This document shows positions 1 through 12,700 of a DNA stretch of 64,000 bases, piece by piece. Numbering within the stretch: the stretch's first letter is position 1; each line of letters begins with the position of its first letter. The position numbers and the translations under genes were made by a program. This stretch comes from Trametopsis cervina (taxonomy: Eukaryota > Basidiomycota > Agaricomycetes > Polyporales > Irpicaceae), in the NCBI GenBank assembly GCA_022385755.1, contig MU278349.1, positions 868,001 to 932,000 on the forward strand, given 5' to 3'. A model generated the notes under the pieces. The model was not told the DNA's origin and did no database searches. It saw only the letters and a list, made by a program, of their open reading frames with translations.

Positions 1-578
1 ACTCCCTCTCCGACTTCGACCGCTTGTTTGACGACGCGTTTAACGCGCGCTCAAACAGGTCCACAAGACCTCGTGGTCAGCTCGCCCAACAAGACCAGAA
101 CGGGTCTGGCAGCGGATTCAGGGCATTGAGACCAAGGTAGGTTTCTCCTCATCAATTCTAGTATATGCATTTTACTGAATACTTATCGGAACCAGAATCG
201 ACGTTCATGAAGACGCCGCAAACAACACTATCACCGCTACCTTCGAGCTTCCCGGCCTGAAGAAGGAAGACCTCAACATCGACGTGCACAATAACGTGCT
301 CACCGTTTCTGGTGAGTCAAAGGTCTCTTCAGACCGCGACGAGAACGGTTGGGCCGTGCGCGAGCGTCGATATGGGCGCTTCGAGCGGTCGATCCCTCTC
401 CCTCAGGGTGTAAAGGTAGGCTGCTCTTCAATTCTGAGATCGCTACTTCGCGGCAGGTACTGACGAGTTGTTTTGGCAGAGCGAGGATATCAAAGCCGGG
501 CTGGAAAACGGTGTCTTGACTGTATCCTTCCCGCAGACTACCCCTGAGCAAGCCCCCAAGAAGATCACTATTTCGTGA
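1..578 (+). CDS. Small heat-shock protein (Hsp20/alpha-crystallin), 5' end missing
   Basis: Three exons are visible: 1-136 (5' end outside the window), 196-415 and 480-578 (TGA 576-578), all in phase. The product is an ATP-independent holdase chaperone that binds unfolding proteins and forms oligomers in the cytosol. Exons 2 and 3 encode the alpha-crystallin domain: the ELPGLKKEDLNI strand region, the VLTVSGE strand, the RRYGRFERSIPLP segment before the second intron, and the conserved GVLTVSFP strand near the C-terminus. A short tail ends in KKITIS, where Hsp20 proteins usually carry an oligomer-docking I-x-I/V motif; the ITI here fits it. The N-terminal arm is only partly visible (from SLSDFDRLFDDAF). 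The promoter is outside the window, so heat-shock elements could not be checked. Identification is firm; gene number within the family is unknown. Confidence 0.93.
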
Positions 579-3500
579 ACTGGTGGACAACACACTGCTG
601 CTCACCCTCGGGATACGCTCAAAAGTTTCACACTGGTGTCAAATGCCTTAACTGTATAGTATGCTTGGTGGGAATATGCTTTGAATATAATCTGTTGGTT
701 GTGTATATCTAAAAGCTCTAGTTGCGGCTAGGGTTCCTGAGGATCTCAAAGACGAGCAAGAAGCTGAAGAACACCACCCTGTGAACCTGATAAACCTTGC
801 GCTCGACGATCCCTTAAATCCGCTGGACGGCGCCGACGAAGAGAACGGCCCCGTTGTCTCGCAATCCAGAGTACCCTCCGATTCTTCAAAAATGGCCCGT
901 GCTGGTTCATATAACGGCACACGCAGCCACGGCAATGAGGGCAACGAGGAGAACACTCCGATTCACGATAGGAGCCAAACATTTGAGCGGACATTGCACT
1001 CCGCTAAGTCATCGAAGCGGCCGCTTGATGAGCAACCGAACGAAAGCGAGAGGAAATTTGGGAAATGCAAGAATGACATTCTGAGGTGCAATATTACGAT
1101 ATAATCTATCAAGACGCGATATATCCCAATCTGTAAGTTGGGGTGGGTGTGTGGGGGAGGTGTTGAGGTGTGTGTGTGTGGGAAGGGTTGGAGAGGGGGA
1201 GGTGGCGGCGGCGGCGGCAAAAAAACAAAAAGCAGACAAGGTGGCCGCAGCCGTGCTCAAGTAAGGCTCGCGACAGGTAGCCAACCCGCGTGGGCGATAC
1301 GTGAACACTAGAAGGTAAAGAGACAAAGGGAGAAAAACATCGTTAAAAGGGGTAGCAGAGGGTGGGAGAAGAGGGGGGTGGGAAAAGGATGATGGTGATG
1401 GGAGACAATGCGAGTTCATGTCCGTATAGGATGGTAGTGAAGCCGGTTGCGGCCTGGTAGAGCGTATGGATATTGAGTGACGCCGGATCTTGTATCCAAT
1501 AGCTGGTGAGGCGTCGTATAAGGTGTAGTCCAAGGTTTCGTAGGAGCAGAGACAGAGACGATGACATGTGGTGATGTCTGAATGTGGACCAAAGTAAGTA
1601 CTAAAACACTAAGATAACGCTGCAAATAACTGACCGTTGGTTCTGTTTTACAGCTACGTGGGGCGTCTTCTCGTGACGCGATGTTTCCCTCTCGACCGCA
1701 GGGGTCTCAAGACAAAATATCGATGACCCAGGGAGGCTCGAGATTGGTAAAGCTGGTCCATCCAAGTCAGCAACGATCAAGCACATGACACCGAAGGACA
1801 TACCATAACCAAATGCCCCGTTGCATTTCGTTCTGTAGACCCGAAGACTGGATGGCGAGTCTTTCTGCGTGCGGCGAGCGGTCGGTGCATAGCCTGACGT
1901 CGCGTGCCACCTGAGCGATTGTTGCTAAGAGAGTGCTCGCTTGCGTGGAGCTGCTAGTGCACGACGTTGAAGTTGATGTTCGCGACGGTGACCCTTGCAC
2001 CGTTCGTAAGAGCAGACGGAGTGCTGAACACCCAAAGGAAAAGCATGGCTGGGTGAAGCTAAGGTATGCAGAGAAGGGTTGGGTGTTACGAAGAGTGGGG
2101 GAGGTGGGGGTAGGAGAGCAAGCTGCTGAGGGATATTGAGCAGAACTCAGGCCCTCTTTATACCTTTTGGACGCGCCCCCCGAACGCGATCGAAGCTTGT
2201 TGAACAAAATCACGAGCTTGACGACAATTGCCATATATGGCACGTTTATTGCCACTTTCGGAAGGAAGACGCTGCTTCGATAGACGCTTGGAGTTGGAAG
2301 TCTGAGGGCTTGGTCGGGGTCTCGGAAGGTGTTGCTCTGTGCCCTCCTCGACTTTTCCCCCGCAACTGCTCAACAGTGGACTGTAATACAGAACACTGAG
2401 CTTTTACCGCGCCTCCCCGCGGAGACATCATTCGGCCTCTCGTCTATATCAGCCTGGTCGCAGCGATGACTGGTCAACATACCACTGGCATGCCCCGATT
2501 ATATATGGCGCTTTGGCTCCTTGCATGCGACCACTCCACCTCTCACGAAAGCTCATAACTTCGAGAATGAAAATCCAGGTTGTCAGCCGCACACCAGCGC
2601 ACATTGTCCTCCATTCGACGCTACTCGTCAGCCCCTTGCTTATCCAATGCTTGCCATTATCAGTGGCTGACCGCTGACAAGAGGAAAGTCAGCCTTCTAG
2701 TTTGCCTCTTCACCCCAGCTTGGACTTGCCGATGGTTGACCACGCCAGCCTCGTCAGCCTCAATACTACCGCTCCGTGCAATAAATACGACGCATCTCCT
2801 CTCAGACATCCTCAGACCGCTTCTTCTCTCTCACCACCATCGTCCTCTCCTTCGACCCGCTTCCGTCTCTGTTCCTCTCAGCTAGTGGGCTCAGTGAGCC
2901 TTCGTCTATATGTTTTCGACAATACACCCGTCATGCCATCCTGTCGACCTTGATGGTTCGCCTTTGCCGTCGGCATTAACTACTCTCGCCGCGTCGTCTG
3001 TTCGTCGTCGTCGCTACACGGTCAACATGTATCCGCATCATAGTCAGCCACTATCATATCCACCAAGACATCCCCAGTAGTCTCTTTACGATTCTATCCT
3101 ATCGTCCGGACACCGCGTCCCTCTCCAAAGCCTTATGAAGCACTGCACCAAGCACCGACATCCCATCAAACAATACCACCTGCACCGAATCGACTTCAGC
3201 ATCCTCCCATCTCCCAATAGGTCTCCTCTTGGTACGTAACCTGAGGTTGGCCCACAGATGAACGGGACCGATATTCGAGCATCTCCGGCCCTCCGACCCT
3301 GATCCAGTCGTAGTCTCCGGCGAGTCGTCTATCCTCCCTAGAAGTTGCTTAAACCTACTCTGTGTTTGGCATTTATTGTTTTTGGGGTTTCAGTGAGTCA
3401 CTGTCAGTATACTTCTGACTTGTGGCTGACAATACTCTCTCAGCCGCTTTGTACTCTGCCTCGTTTGTGCTCTGGACTCGGACTGGGTTCTCCGGCGACA

Positions 3501-4670
3501 ACATGGAATCCTGATATCTCTGGTTGCCGTTCATGGAATGCAACTCATTGCCTTCAATATCTGAGGCCCATCGACACGCTTACATGCATTCTGGCCACTG
3601 TTCTTGCACCGCAGAAGCTGAGACTCGCGACCTCATCTTCTGCACCCTTGTCCTTCTCACTCTGGACATCTGCCGGCTTTCTGCATGCTATTGTCGACCC
3701 TCTGATACCTGAATCAACGACGCGTATCCTCGCAACCAACTTATCCTATCCTTCTCTGGGCTTTACTTCTACTGGCTTCTGTCTTATCTTGCCTTCGCTG
3801 CACCGACATGGATACTACAAGTGGTCTCTACTATCTTCTGCTGCGCATACATCCACCGTTTTGAGTACCTCCCGCCAACGTTTTTGGTCTATCATCGGCC
3901 TCGACATGTGTCCTGCCGGTCATACACTCGTTCATGTAAGTCATTACGTCCACAACCCTTGCATAACATGACTAACATTCAACTCCAGTCTTGGATTCAG
4001 TCAACCTTCGTCAACATCGACAATGACACGCTTTTCTCACAACACTGACTCGGGCAGTCACGGAAGTCATCGAAGCACGGGGACGCTGGTTCGTCCAGAT
4101 GAAGATATGAAGAAGACGGGAAGCGACTAGTACAGCTCATGTTAGCTTTTGCCGTTGCAAGAGCCGTGTGGACAGCATATGCGTTACGCGGGTGGGATCT
4201 TGCAGCGTCGAACATCAACATGATCTTGGAATCCGGCCATTTCTTAGTCTGGGTTTCGTATGGAGGAGTAGGGTTCTGAACGGGGAGGGCGAGAGGTAGC
4301 GGGCATTTGAAGTGGTGCGATATCGGTGGCGGGTCTCAGAGAGACTTCGGCGTCGATATTTGATCTGCTTAGAATACTTGTTATTTCGATATAGAGTCCC
4401 CGGCTCTGGAATCCACTCTTTCATTGTGTTCAATTCCCTGTGTGACAACATGTTTTTTTGACGATTGGTAATGTGGCAACAATTGCTGAAGTGTACAAAT
4501 CTATGTCTCTCGAAGCTAGTCTAGTGGTACAATGTTACAAGGTATTATGTTAGATAGTCATGAATGTCCGGACAAAGGCGCGATGAATGTGCGCCTGTAA
4601 AGTAGCTAACAGTGACGTTGATCAAATTGAAGAAAATGTACTCTCGTATTGTGAAGTCTGGTCAAGACAT
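579..4670. other. 4.1 kb without a recognised gene
   Basis: Open frames here are short and none matches a family I know. Around 731-1104 (+) there is an acidic, polar open frame without an upstream start. From about 1130 to 1220 the plus strand is a G-rich/GT-rich tract. A TATA-like element on the minus strand near 2160 precedes a possible spliced minus-strand gene (listed separately). From about 2500 to 4050 the plus strand is pyrimidine-rich, with TATA-like motifs at about 2499 and 2780 and only short frames, as in a long non-coding transcript or leader. Coding status of the whole stretch is unresolved. Confidence 0.5.
1416..2063 (-). CDS. Possible small spliced gene of unknown function (doubtful)
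   Basis: On the minus strand a TATAAAG box (about 2157-2163) is followed by a C/T-rich leader and an ATG near 2045 opening MLFLWVFSTPSALTNG. A frame-consistent join is possible through an intron ending CTCTCTTAG into a polar exon (QQSLRWHATSGYAPTARRTQ). A textbook intron then follows (GTATGT...GCTGAC...CCAG) into a third exon (ALPISSLPGSSIF). Downstream, two frames compete and I could not settle the 3' end, so the coordinates are approximate. No domain is recognised. The support is the TATA box, the leader composition and the splice consensus, not homology. A non-coding transcript is an equal possibility. Confidence 0.25.
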
Positions 4671-5503
4671 TTATGACGGGTTGCTCCGTTTAGACGCGTC
4701 GGCTTTGAGTCTTGCTTCAGCGTTCTGTCGGGACTGCTCTTCAGCATCGAGTATGTCCGACCATGAGTGGTCCGGGGCCTATCCAGTGGTCTCAGCTACT
4801 ACCGCGCACGTCAGAAACAAGGTAAACTCACGATATGACGGACAGGGCCCTCGTCGATCTCCCGAGCGCGCCTTGCGTGCGTCATGACACCCGCGACGAT
4901 CAAGACACCAATGGTGAGTCCTTGCGCCCACATACGCGCTTGCACGATCTACCACACAGCGCGTCAGATGCGTCCGCACACGCTTAACGCAGCAGCACAG
5001 CTCACCTTTTGCGGCATCGTCTGGTACTTGTTCCGCATGATGACCCCAAACGAGCCGGCCATAGTCGCAGCCCACGCTCCAGCGATAAGACCATACTCGT
5101 GTCTCGACGCGTAGTCGCTCACTTTCTGGCTGAGCGTGAGGGACTCCCAGCGGGCGCGCTGACGGGCGGCGATGCTGTCCAGCTCGTCCTTGCCTGCGCC
5201 TGCCCAACGGTCGCGCTCGAACTTCTGACCGGCGTGATCGGCGGAGATGACGAATGAAGGCACGACGACCATGATTATGCCGAACGCCTTCAGCGAGGGA
5301 GGGAGGGCGCGGTAGTAGGGCCATGTCCGGTGCGCGAGGTATGAGGCGGGTAGGGCGACGGCTGCACCGCTGAGGAAGCCCTTCGCGCCTCCCATGATAG
5401 TGGCCTGCTGTTGAGCAAGCTGCTCTTCTTGTGATACCACCTATAGCAGAGAGATATAAGTTCAGGCGCAAAACAAGTATGTTTCTGATATGCTCACCTT
5501 CAT
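4671..5503 (-). CDS. rcf2: Respiratory supercomplex factor 2-like, HIG1-domain mitochondrial protein
   Basis: Four in-phase exons (5503-5501 plus 5500-5498, 5440-5006, 4948-4832, 4778-4671) give about 222 aa, close to the usual length of yeast Rcf2 (about 224 aa). The first coding exon holds only Met-Lys. The product belongs to the HIG1 family of inner-membrane proteins that associate with cytochrome c oxidase and III-IV supercomplexes. The hydrophobic segments are GAAVALPASYL and AFGIIMVVVPSFVISA. The C-terminal HIG1 part runs across the third intron (YGLIAGAWAATMAGSFGV, then ARMWAQGLTIGVLIVAG) and carries the Q-x3-R-x2-R/AQ-type signature (QKIVQARMWAQ). A charged hydrophilic tail follows. 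A minus-strand TATA-like ATATATAG lies at 5618-5625. Assignment to Rcf2 rather than Rcf1 rests on length and the upstream hydrophobic pair. Confidence 0.85.
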
Positions 5504-6154
5504 GGTTCTAGAGACGATTGGATGTTATCGTGTGAGGGGAAAGTGCTACAGAGGACGACTCTGAGGGTGTTGGAGGAGATTGGGGACTGCTTTGTCGTCC
5601 ACCGAAGACGATGCGGCTATATATGTGAGCAGTGGAGAATGTCGGGGCTGAGTGAGGTATGCACTGACCTCCTCCATCGTCCCGGTTGTGCACATCGAAG
5701 GCACGTCTAGGCGCGTACACTAGTGGGCGTCCATGACATCACCGGGGACACGACGGACAGCTCGCGAGAGTCGGGAGAACGGATCAGTGCACGAAATGCT
5801 CGTAGCGCGTAGGGATCACACGGCTCACCGCCGACGGTCGCTCACATAGCTGCTTATAGTGGAGGCAGCGGTGTGCTACGGATGTAATGGACATGTAGAT
5901 TTACAGTGGTATATACAGGACTACTCATGCGTATGATAGATTGTCACAGATGCGGAGTCAAAGAAAATGAGTGCGTATGCAGTAGTACGAGATCGCAAAA
6001 AAATGGAACAGGTGAATATGCTGAATGGATGAGATGGGAACAAGCTCGAGCAAGAATGGAAAATCCAGGGTGGCAAGAATGAGTGTGGCACAAGCTGCAA
6101 AAAATGCGCTTTCAACAATTGAACAAGAAAAATGACCGCGGCCGAACAGTGGGA
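5504..6154. other. Intergenic: RCF2 promoter side and 3' flank of the coiled-coil gene
   Basis: This 651-bp gap contains the likely RCF2 core promoter (minus-strand ATATATAG at 5618-5625, about 115 bp before the ATG) and an A/T-richer stretch at 5880-6130 that probably serves as its neighbour's 3' processing region or spacer. No further gene is apparent. Confidence 0.5.
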
Positions 6155-9111
6155 TCACCGTCTCGAGGACCGTTGCATATCCACCCGCCGCCTTTCCGCG
6201 TCCTCCAGTACAGTCTTTGGACCCCGCCGCGCCATAGCCCACAAGAACATGCCCACGATAATGGCAAACTGAAGCCACAGCCACACCTCCAGCACGAAGC
6301 CGACAAAGCCTGGTTTCTTCTTCTGCTGGTCGAGGCTGCGCACCGTAACCTCTTTCGACGGCACAACGACCTCGCGTCTCAGCGTGATGCCGCTATCGCC
6401 GTCGATCGGATCCTCTTCAGCCAATTCCCCAAATTCCGCGGAAGGCGTCGAGAACGACCGCGAGATCGTGTGCACGACCTCGTCGAACGTGTCGTCCAGA
6501 GTCGTGCTCGTCTTTCGCTGCCGCTTCTGCATGCCCATGAGGGACCGCCGTCTCCTCAAAATGGCCTGGGAAGATGCCGCAGCATCCTCAAGCGGCGAAT
6601 CCATGTAGCGTCTCTCCACTCGCTCGACCCAGCGGCTCGTACGGGCCTTCATGGTCTGTGTCAGCCTCAGGTTGCGGCTGGAGCGCGATTCGCGTAGAGA
6701 CAGCGCAGAGGCTGACACGGAAGTAACCAGCGGGCTACTCCTGTAGGATGGCGACACCTTGGAGATCTTAGTCGGCGAAGGCGTCGGGGGATCAACAACA
6801 AACTGGAGTTGGAGACCGCTGCCTCTGCTCTTCGTCGGTGTGCCGACCTCGGTGCCAGTCGTAGAAGTCACCGACGTCGCAGGTATCCGCGGTGATTCGT
6901 CCACGTCTTCCCATACAGAGTCAGATTGAGGCGACGTGCTGGGAGATGGCGGTACTAGCTCTGACGCGAATGCAGGAGAGGAGGGCGTCGCTGCCGCTGA
7001 GTTGTTCCAGAAGGCACTCATATCGGCAATACTTGTCGCGCGGAGGTGGTGGTTACCCGCCCTCTCGCCCCAGTCGTCGCCGAATTCGCTGCCCAGCTCA
7101 CTACCAAGACTGTGCATCATCATCGCGCCTGAAGACGTACCCAGCGAAGAAGAACCTGGTAGAAGATCAAGGTTGGTAGTTGAGAGTGTCATGAGTGGTG
7201 ACGCGTAGGCCGACAGAGAGGGCGATACAGGCGGGGAAAGATCATCTTCGAAACTGTCGTTGGCGGCGGTCGACCAGACAGACATGTCGGCTGCACCCGC
7301 CGGGAACGGAATCGGCGAAAGCGAGCGGAAGTTCGGCGCCACAGACAACTTCGAAGGATAGAGTTGCGATGATGATGCTTTCGGTGCGTCTCCTGGACCT
7401 GGATTAACGTCGAACAGGCCCACGAGGGATTTGCGCGTTTTCTGTCCCGCGACTTTGCCTTTCTGTTGGACAGGGCTATCGCCCCCCAGGCCAAGACTGC
7501 TCCTCGTCGTACTGTGCTTCGTGATCCCGGCAGCAAATATGTCGTCAGGATTGTCCATGAGGGACAGTTGGCTCGCATCATCCGCGATTGTCCGACGCAA
7601 GCTGCTAAACTTGATCGTACTTCCCGTCGGTATCCTATTGCGCATGGGACTTGACGATACTCCAGGCGCATCCGCTTCCTCCTGGTCTTCGGTGATAATT
7701 TGGAGGTCGTCACCGAGATACTCATACGCCCGACGGATGCTCTCGACGTCACGTTGCGCCGCTTGCAAACGCTCACCAGTTGCCTTCTGTTCTTGGGTGA
7801 TTTGAGTATTCGCGTCTTCTAGCTCCTTGATCTTAGCAAGCAGCTGAGCGACGAGAGCATATTCAAGCTGAGGCGCTGGCTGGGAAGTGCTGCTGTTCAA
7901 CGAAGAGCCCGTGAACGACGAGTTGAGAGGGAAATACGAAGAATCTTCCGACGGAGACGCAACTGCTAAAGGTGGTTGATCCAGGCTAGTCCCTTCCACT
8001 TGAATAGACAAGGGGGAAGGTTTGGTACCGAGGTTGATCGCAGGTGCCTTCGCGTTGCTGGCAGTGCGGGCACGGGGCAGCTCCGGCGCAGGCGCGAAGT
8101 CCTTGATATCCTGCAAGCTGGTCTCGCTTGCGGACGCCACAGGCCCACTCTTTTCCTTCAATGCCTTCAACCGCTCCTCTCTCTCCTCTCGTTTCCGCTT
8201 CGCTTCCTCTTCCTCCTCAGGAGTGAGACCGATCCCGCGTTTCTTCAAGTTTTGCTCAAGCTCTTCGCCCTTTTCTCGCGTTTTGTCTAGCTCAGTCCTC
8301 AAGCCCGCAATCTCCTTCTCGAGCTTCCGAAGTTTACGTTTGCCGGCCATGTCAGCCTGTGCGCTTTCCTCCTCGAGCTTCTCCAGTTTCCCGAGTAGCT
8401 CCGCGTTCTGGTCCGCGAGTATGGACAGCTCGCCAGGCGTGACCGACACGCGGCGGACGTGGCGTGTAGCGGTGGGAGAGGTAGAAGTGGGGCTGCCCGG
8501 GCGGCTGACACTATAATAGTGTGGTGACGCCTCGGTAGGGAGTGGCGACAGTAAACCCGTCGGCGAAGGCGAAGGGGAGATGTCCTGCCCTGGTATCCTC
8601 GCCACGAGTGCATCGTGTTTCGTCTTCAGGCTAATATTGTCCTGGTACAGATTCTTGCAGAACGTCGACGTCAGACTGAGCTCTGCAAATCCGAGACAAA
8701 AAAAGAACGAAGTCAGTTCGGCGCACAGGTGTAAACAGTAGTGTCAGTGATTTAAAACGAGAGGACACCCGAGGGCGCCCTTCGCGCGGCGTAAGAAACA
8801 TACACACCTGTCTCCCTCGACTTAATCATATCGCCAGCCGCGACGAGCAAGTTCGACAGCTCCTCCCTCGACTTCTCATGCATCCACTCCTCCATCGCTG
8901 GAGAGAGCGGCTGCATCCCCTTCCCCGTGTCCGGTGAACGCGCGCTGACCAGCTGCGTTGTCACGCTGATGGGCGAGTTGAGGATCATGTCCATGGGACC
9001 CGGGGGCGCGTACGGCGGAGGGGGCTGGATGGGCAGCGACGGCGCCTGCGCCCGACGCATCTTTGCAGGAGGCAGCGGGCGGGACTTTGACGGCGTGTTA
9101 TGGGACAACAT
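6155..9111 (-). CDS. Coiled-coil protein with a C-terminal membrane anchor, unknown function
   Basis: Two exons (9111-8808 and 8682-6155) join in phase to 943 aa; the intron begins GTGTGTATG and ends TTTGCAG. The N-terminus is proline-rich. A helical segment (EEWMHEKSREELSNLLVAAG) crosses the junction, and two heptad-rich coiled coils follow: around residues 150-250 (LADQNAELLGKLEKLEEES, EKEIAGLRTELDKTREK, a Glu/Arg/Lys run) and around 340-400 (ALVAQLLAKIKELEDANTQITQ). A long Ser/Pro-rich, probably disordered middle comes next. About 35 residues from the end there is one membrane segment (VWLWLQFAIIVGMFLWAMA) flanked by basic residues, suggesting a tail anchor or a single-pass protein. I do not recognise the family. 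The architecture suggests a tether or scaffold on an internal membrane, which is inference only. Confidence 0.8.
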
Positions 9112-9740
9112 AGGGCAACGTGTCCGCGATGACGAGGGAGCGGCTCTGAAGATGAGGAGCCACGAATGAGTTGTTCAGTAGTAATGTAGGATTAGTTGAA
9201 ATCGGTGTGGCAGAGGTATCGCTGAGGTCGAGTAATGCTGTTTTGTATTCGCTGGTCACTGCGTGTTCCACGCTGCCATAAAGGCTCGGCTCGTTGGGAG
9301 GGGAACGTGTTCAAAGTCAAAGCGACAAAATACAAACGAATTTGCGGGGAGAAATAAAGCAGGTAAGCCAAGCTGGCAGGTGTCAGCCGTTGCAGCCGCT
9401 GCACCAAGCCGAGCGCGTGACTTCCCCGGGTACGTAACCTTTTATGTGGGGTTCAGCCAACACAGTACGACACACAACGTTTTACACTCAAGCAGGTTTT
9501 CTGCAACAGGAATGAGGCAATGGGGGTGATCATCACGATCACCAAACGTCGATGTTGGTTGCCGAAAGAGGAGGAGAAACTTTAAGTACAGGAGGTGCGA
9601 TGTATAGTACTAAATTACACAGCGAAAGACGCATGCTTGCGATGAATGGATGGTAATGACAAGAATATGGGGGGAATAAACGTAAACGTAACGAAATTGG
9701 ATCACGTCCAAACATAAGCCCCAGTAATGCGTGATACACG
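9112..9740. other. Intergenic gap between two minus-strand genes
   Basis: About 630 bp. It should contain the promoter of the coiled-coil gene and the 3' end of the nucleoporin transcript. No convincing open frame, RNA gene or repeat was seen. Confidence 0.45.
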
Positions 9741-12700
9741 CTACTTTTGCGCGGTGTCAGCGTTGGCTGGTTTGCCAAACGTGAATGTCGTAGGTGCCCC
9801 GAATCCGAAATTGCTCGGGTTGGGTTGCGAGTTGTTCGTCGTGTTCGCAGGTGCTGGATTACTGCTGATACCGAATGAAAACTTCGGTGGTTGAGTGCCC
9901 GGAGGAGGTCCTGCCGGTGTTGTTGAGCCGCCGAAGGAAAAAGTCGACTTGGTAGCGTCCTTGGCTTGGGTCGGTGTCCCTACGGGTGTAGTGGTTCCCT
10001 GCCCGAATATGCCACTCGGTGCTGTCGACCCGAAGATAGAAGCAGGCGGTTTGCTCAATGGCGTTGTGCTGCCGAACGGCCCTGCATTGCTACCGAAAGC
10101 CGAGGTGGCACCCGTCATACCAAACGTCGGGGTGGCTGAAGTCGCTGCGGGCGTAGAGCTCACATTTCCAAACGACATCGGAGCAGTGTTCGAACCTTGC
10201 ATTCCAAATGCAGAGGAACTCGGTGGACCCGCAGGAGTTGTGGAAACAGCACCAAACGGATTGCTAGACGCGGCACTTGGGGTTGGCGTGGAGGCGTTAC
10301 CAAACGAAAATGCGGTCTTCGGAGCTGCGGAACCACTCTGAGCACTTTGCGCAGATCCTCCGGCCCCGAATACATTGCCTGTGCTACCAAGAACATTCTG
10401 CGACGTCGACGAAGGCGCGCCAAAGGGAGACGGCTTCGTGTTGTTGTTCGTCAGATTGAATGAGAATGCTCCTGCGCCTGGTCCGGCATTCGAGGATGCA
10501 GCAGGAGTGGTGGCTGGCGGTGCAGACGGTGCGAAAGAGAACGGCTTCTCGGTAGCAGACGGTGTGGTTGTAGACGGTACAAATGAGAAGGTCATAGCAG
10601 GCTTGGCCACAGCAGGCGCTGCCGCGGGAGCAGGGGCAGGAGCAGCTGCAGGAGTTGGGCCGAACGAGAACTTCAGTGGGGCAGGACCAGTTGGTGCAGC
10701 AGCTGCCGCGGGAGCTGGAGCAGCGGGTGCTTCGGGCTTAGGCCAGAACGGCGAAGCAGAAGCAGGGGCAGGCGCGGCTGGAGCAGAAGTAGGCTGACTG
10801 GGAGCACTGAAACCCCCTATGCGGTTCAAAAGCGAAGAAGATGCGGCAGGTTGCGCAGGCTTGTCTTCAGCCTTTGCAGCGGGCGTCGTGGAAGGTCCAA
10901 AAGAGAACGCGCTGATGGCCGGCTGAGAGCTGGTCGTCGGGGGAGGGCCAAATGAGAACGTGGTATTGGCTGGCTGAGTGGCGGGTGCCTTCGAAGGACC
11001 AAAGGAGAACGTGTTGCTCGCTGGTTGAGAGCTAGTCGTCGTCGTCGGCTGCGCAGAAGCACCGCTGAACGGATTGAACGGTGTTGCGGCAGAGGCAGAC
11101 GATGCAGCAGGAGCGGACGGCTTTGTGAAGAAGTTGGGTACCGATTTCGACGACGCTGGAGGTGCTGCTGATGGAGTTTCCGCAGGTTTGGTCTCTGCCG
11201 TCTTGTTGAAGGAAAACAGGCCAGAGGAAGCTGGTGCAGGTGCAGTAGACTTCTGTTCCGCAGGCTGTTGACTTGGCTGGGCAAAAGACGGGAACGGAAC
11301 AGTAGATGGCTTAGTTGGCTCCGGCGCTTTGGGAAGTGTGGTAGGAATTGTGAGAGAAGGCAGATCCGAAGTCGAAGCTTTGGTAGCAGGCGCGGGCGTA
11401 ATGCTGGACGGTTGCTTGTCGAAAGTGAATGAGATCGGTGCCACGGGCGGTGCAGAGGCGGAGATGATGGGAGTAGCAGTCGCTGGCGGAGGAGCTGGCT
11501 TGCTCTCGGTAGTGGCCTTCGCAGTAGCATTATCCAGAACCAACGTTGGAGCAGCCTTGAGCGGCTGGCCAATCTGCTTTTTCTCCGGCTCGGGAGCAGC
11601 ACCTCTGGCAGCCCTCTCCCTCAGTCTTGCCAACGCCGCTGCCTCAAGATCTTGTTTCTCCCATTTCGAGTACGACTTAGAGGGAAGCAGTTTCGGACTG
11701 TCTAATACAACGGGCGTAACGTTGCCCACGGCGGAAATTCGACGAATAGGCCCTCCATTCGGGTTCACACGCATATTGCTGGTGGGCGCCGTTGACTGCT
11801 TCGACGTACGATTGAGAGGAACGAGAGAACTGGAGGAAGAAGAGGACCACAGGAGTCTCTTCCCGTGCGACGGTGAGTCCTATATGTTGATCAGAAATCA
11901 GTGATCAGGAATAACAGCGCGTATGAGGCACGTACCGGTACCTCAGAACGACTTCCAAGTTCGCTAAGGGTCATCCTGGTCGATGTCGACTCTGGCCATG
12001 CTAAGTCCTGATGCTCCTTTGCCTTCTGATATTGCTCTTCCGTAAGCCATACTTCCACGAATACGTCCATGTTCACATCACGATCAGGATGCTCAGAATC
12101 CTTGGGCTATGATACCAATACACGTTAGTACTGGCAGTAAGCGTAGACGCCCGGGAAACGTACCATGGGGAAACGAGACCGGGATTTTCGGATGAGTGCT
12201 TCGCGAAGACGCTGGCCATTGGGTCCGACTTTGTAGTGAACGCCGCCAGACTCCCATTTCTCACCGATGCGGCGCCCAGCACACAACGGGTCAGTGGAGA
12301 CTAGGCCGTCGTCTTCGTCAGTCGTGTCGCCCTTCTCCAAAACGCGTTTCCCACGTTTATGCCGTACAGCGCGTCTGGACGGAGACTCTGAGATATCTTC
12401 ATCATCGCTTTCCGTGGACACGACCTCACGGCCACGTTTCTGCCCACGGCCGTTGCCTGTCTTCTTGTTGTTTGACACAACGCGGCGACGTCTATGTGCC
12501 CGTTCCCGCCCATCGTCTTCCTCCTCTACGTGTGTCCCGCCATGGCCCGCACCTGCCTCTGCACGATCGCGTTTCTTCCCTCGCGTCCCTCCCAGCGAGG
12601 AAACGTGGCTGCTGCGTTCACTGTCCCTATCGTTCCCACGTGAGACTTTGCGAGCTCGCTTGTCCGTTCTGATCGCGCGACCGGATTCAAACCCTTCGTC

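Noticed and set aside
3345..3971. 208-codon plus-strand frame starting with a hydrophobic stretch resembling a signal peptide
   Set aside because: Beyond the first 20 residues the composition is Ser/Leu/Thr-rich as expected from a C/T-rich strand; no motif and no splice structure support it.
4779..5471. 230-codon minus-strand frame overlapping RCF2
   Set aside because: It is an out-of-frame shadow of the RCF2 exons; the RCF2 frame has the HIG1 motif and consistent splicing.
9895..10797. Long plus-strand frames rich in Gly/Ala/Val opposite the nucleoporin
   Set aside because: They are antisense shadows of the FG-repeat region, a known effect of repetitive Ala/Pro/Thr codons.
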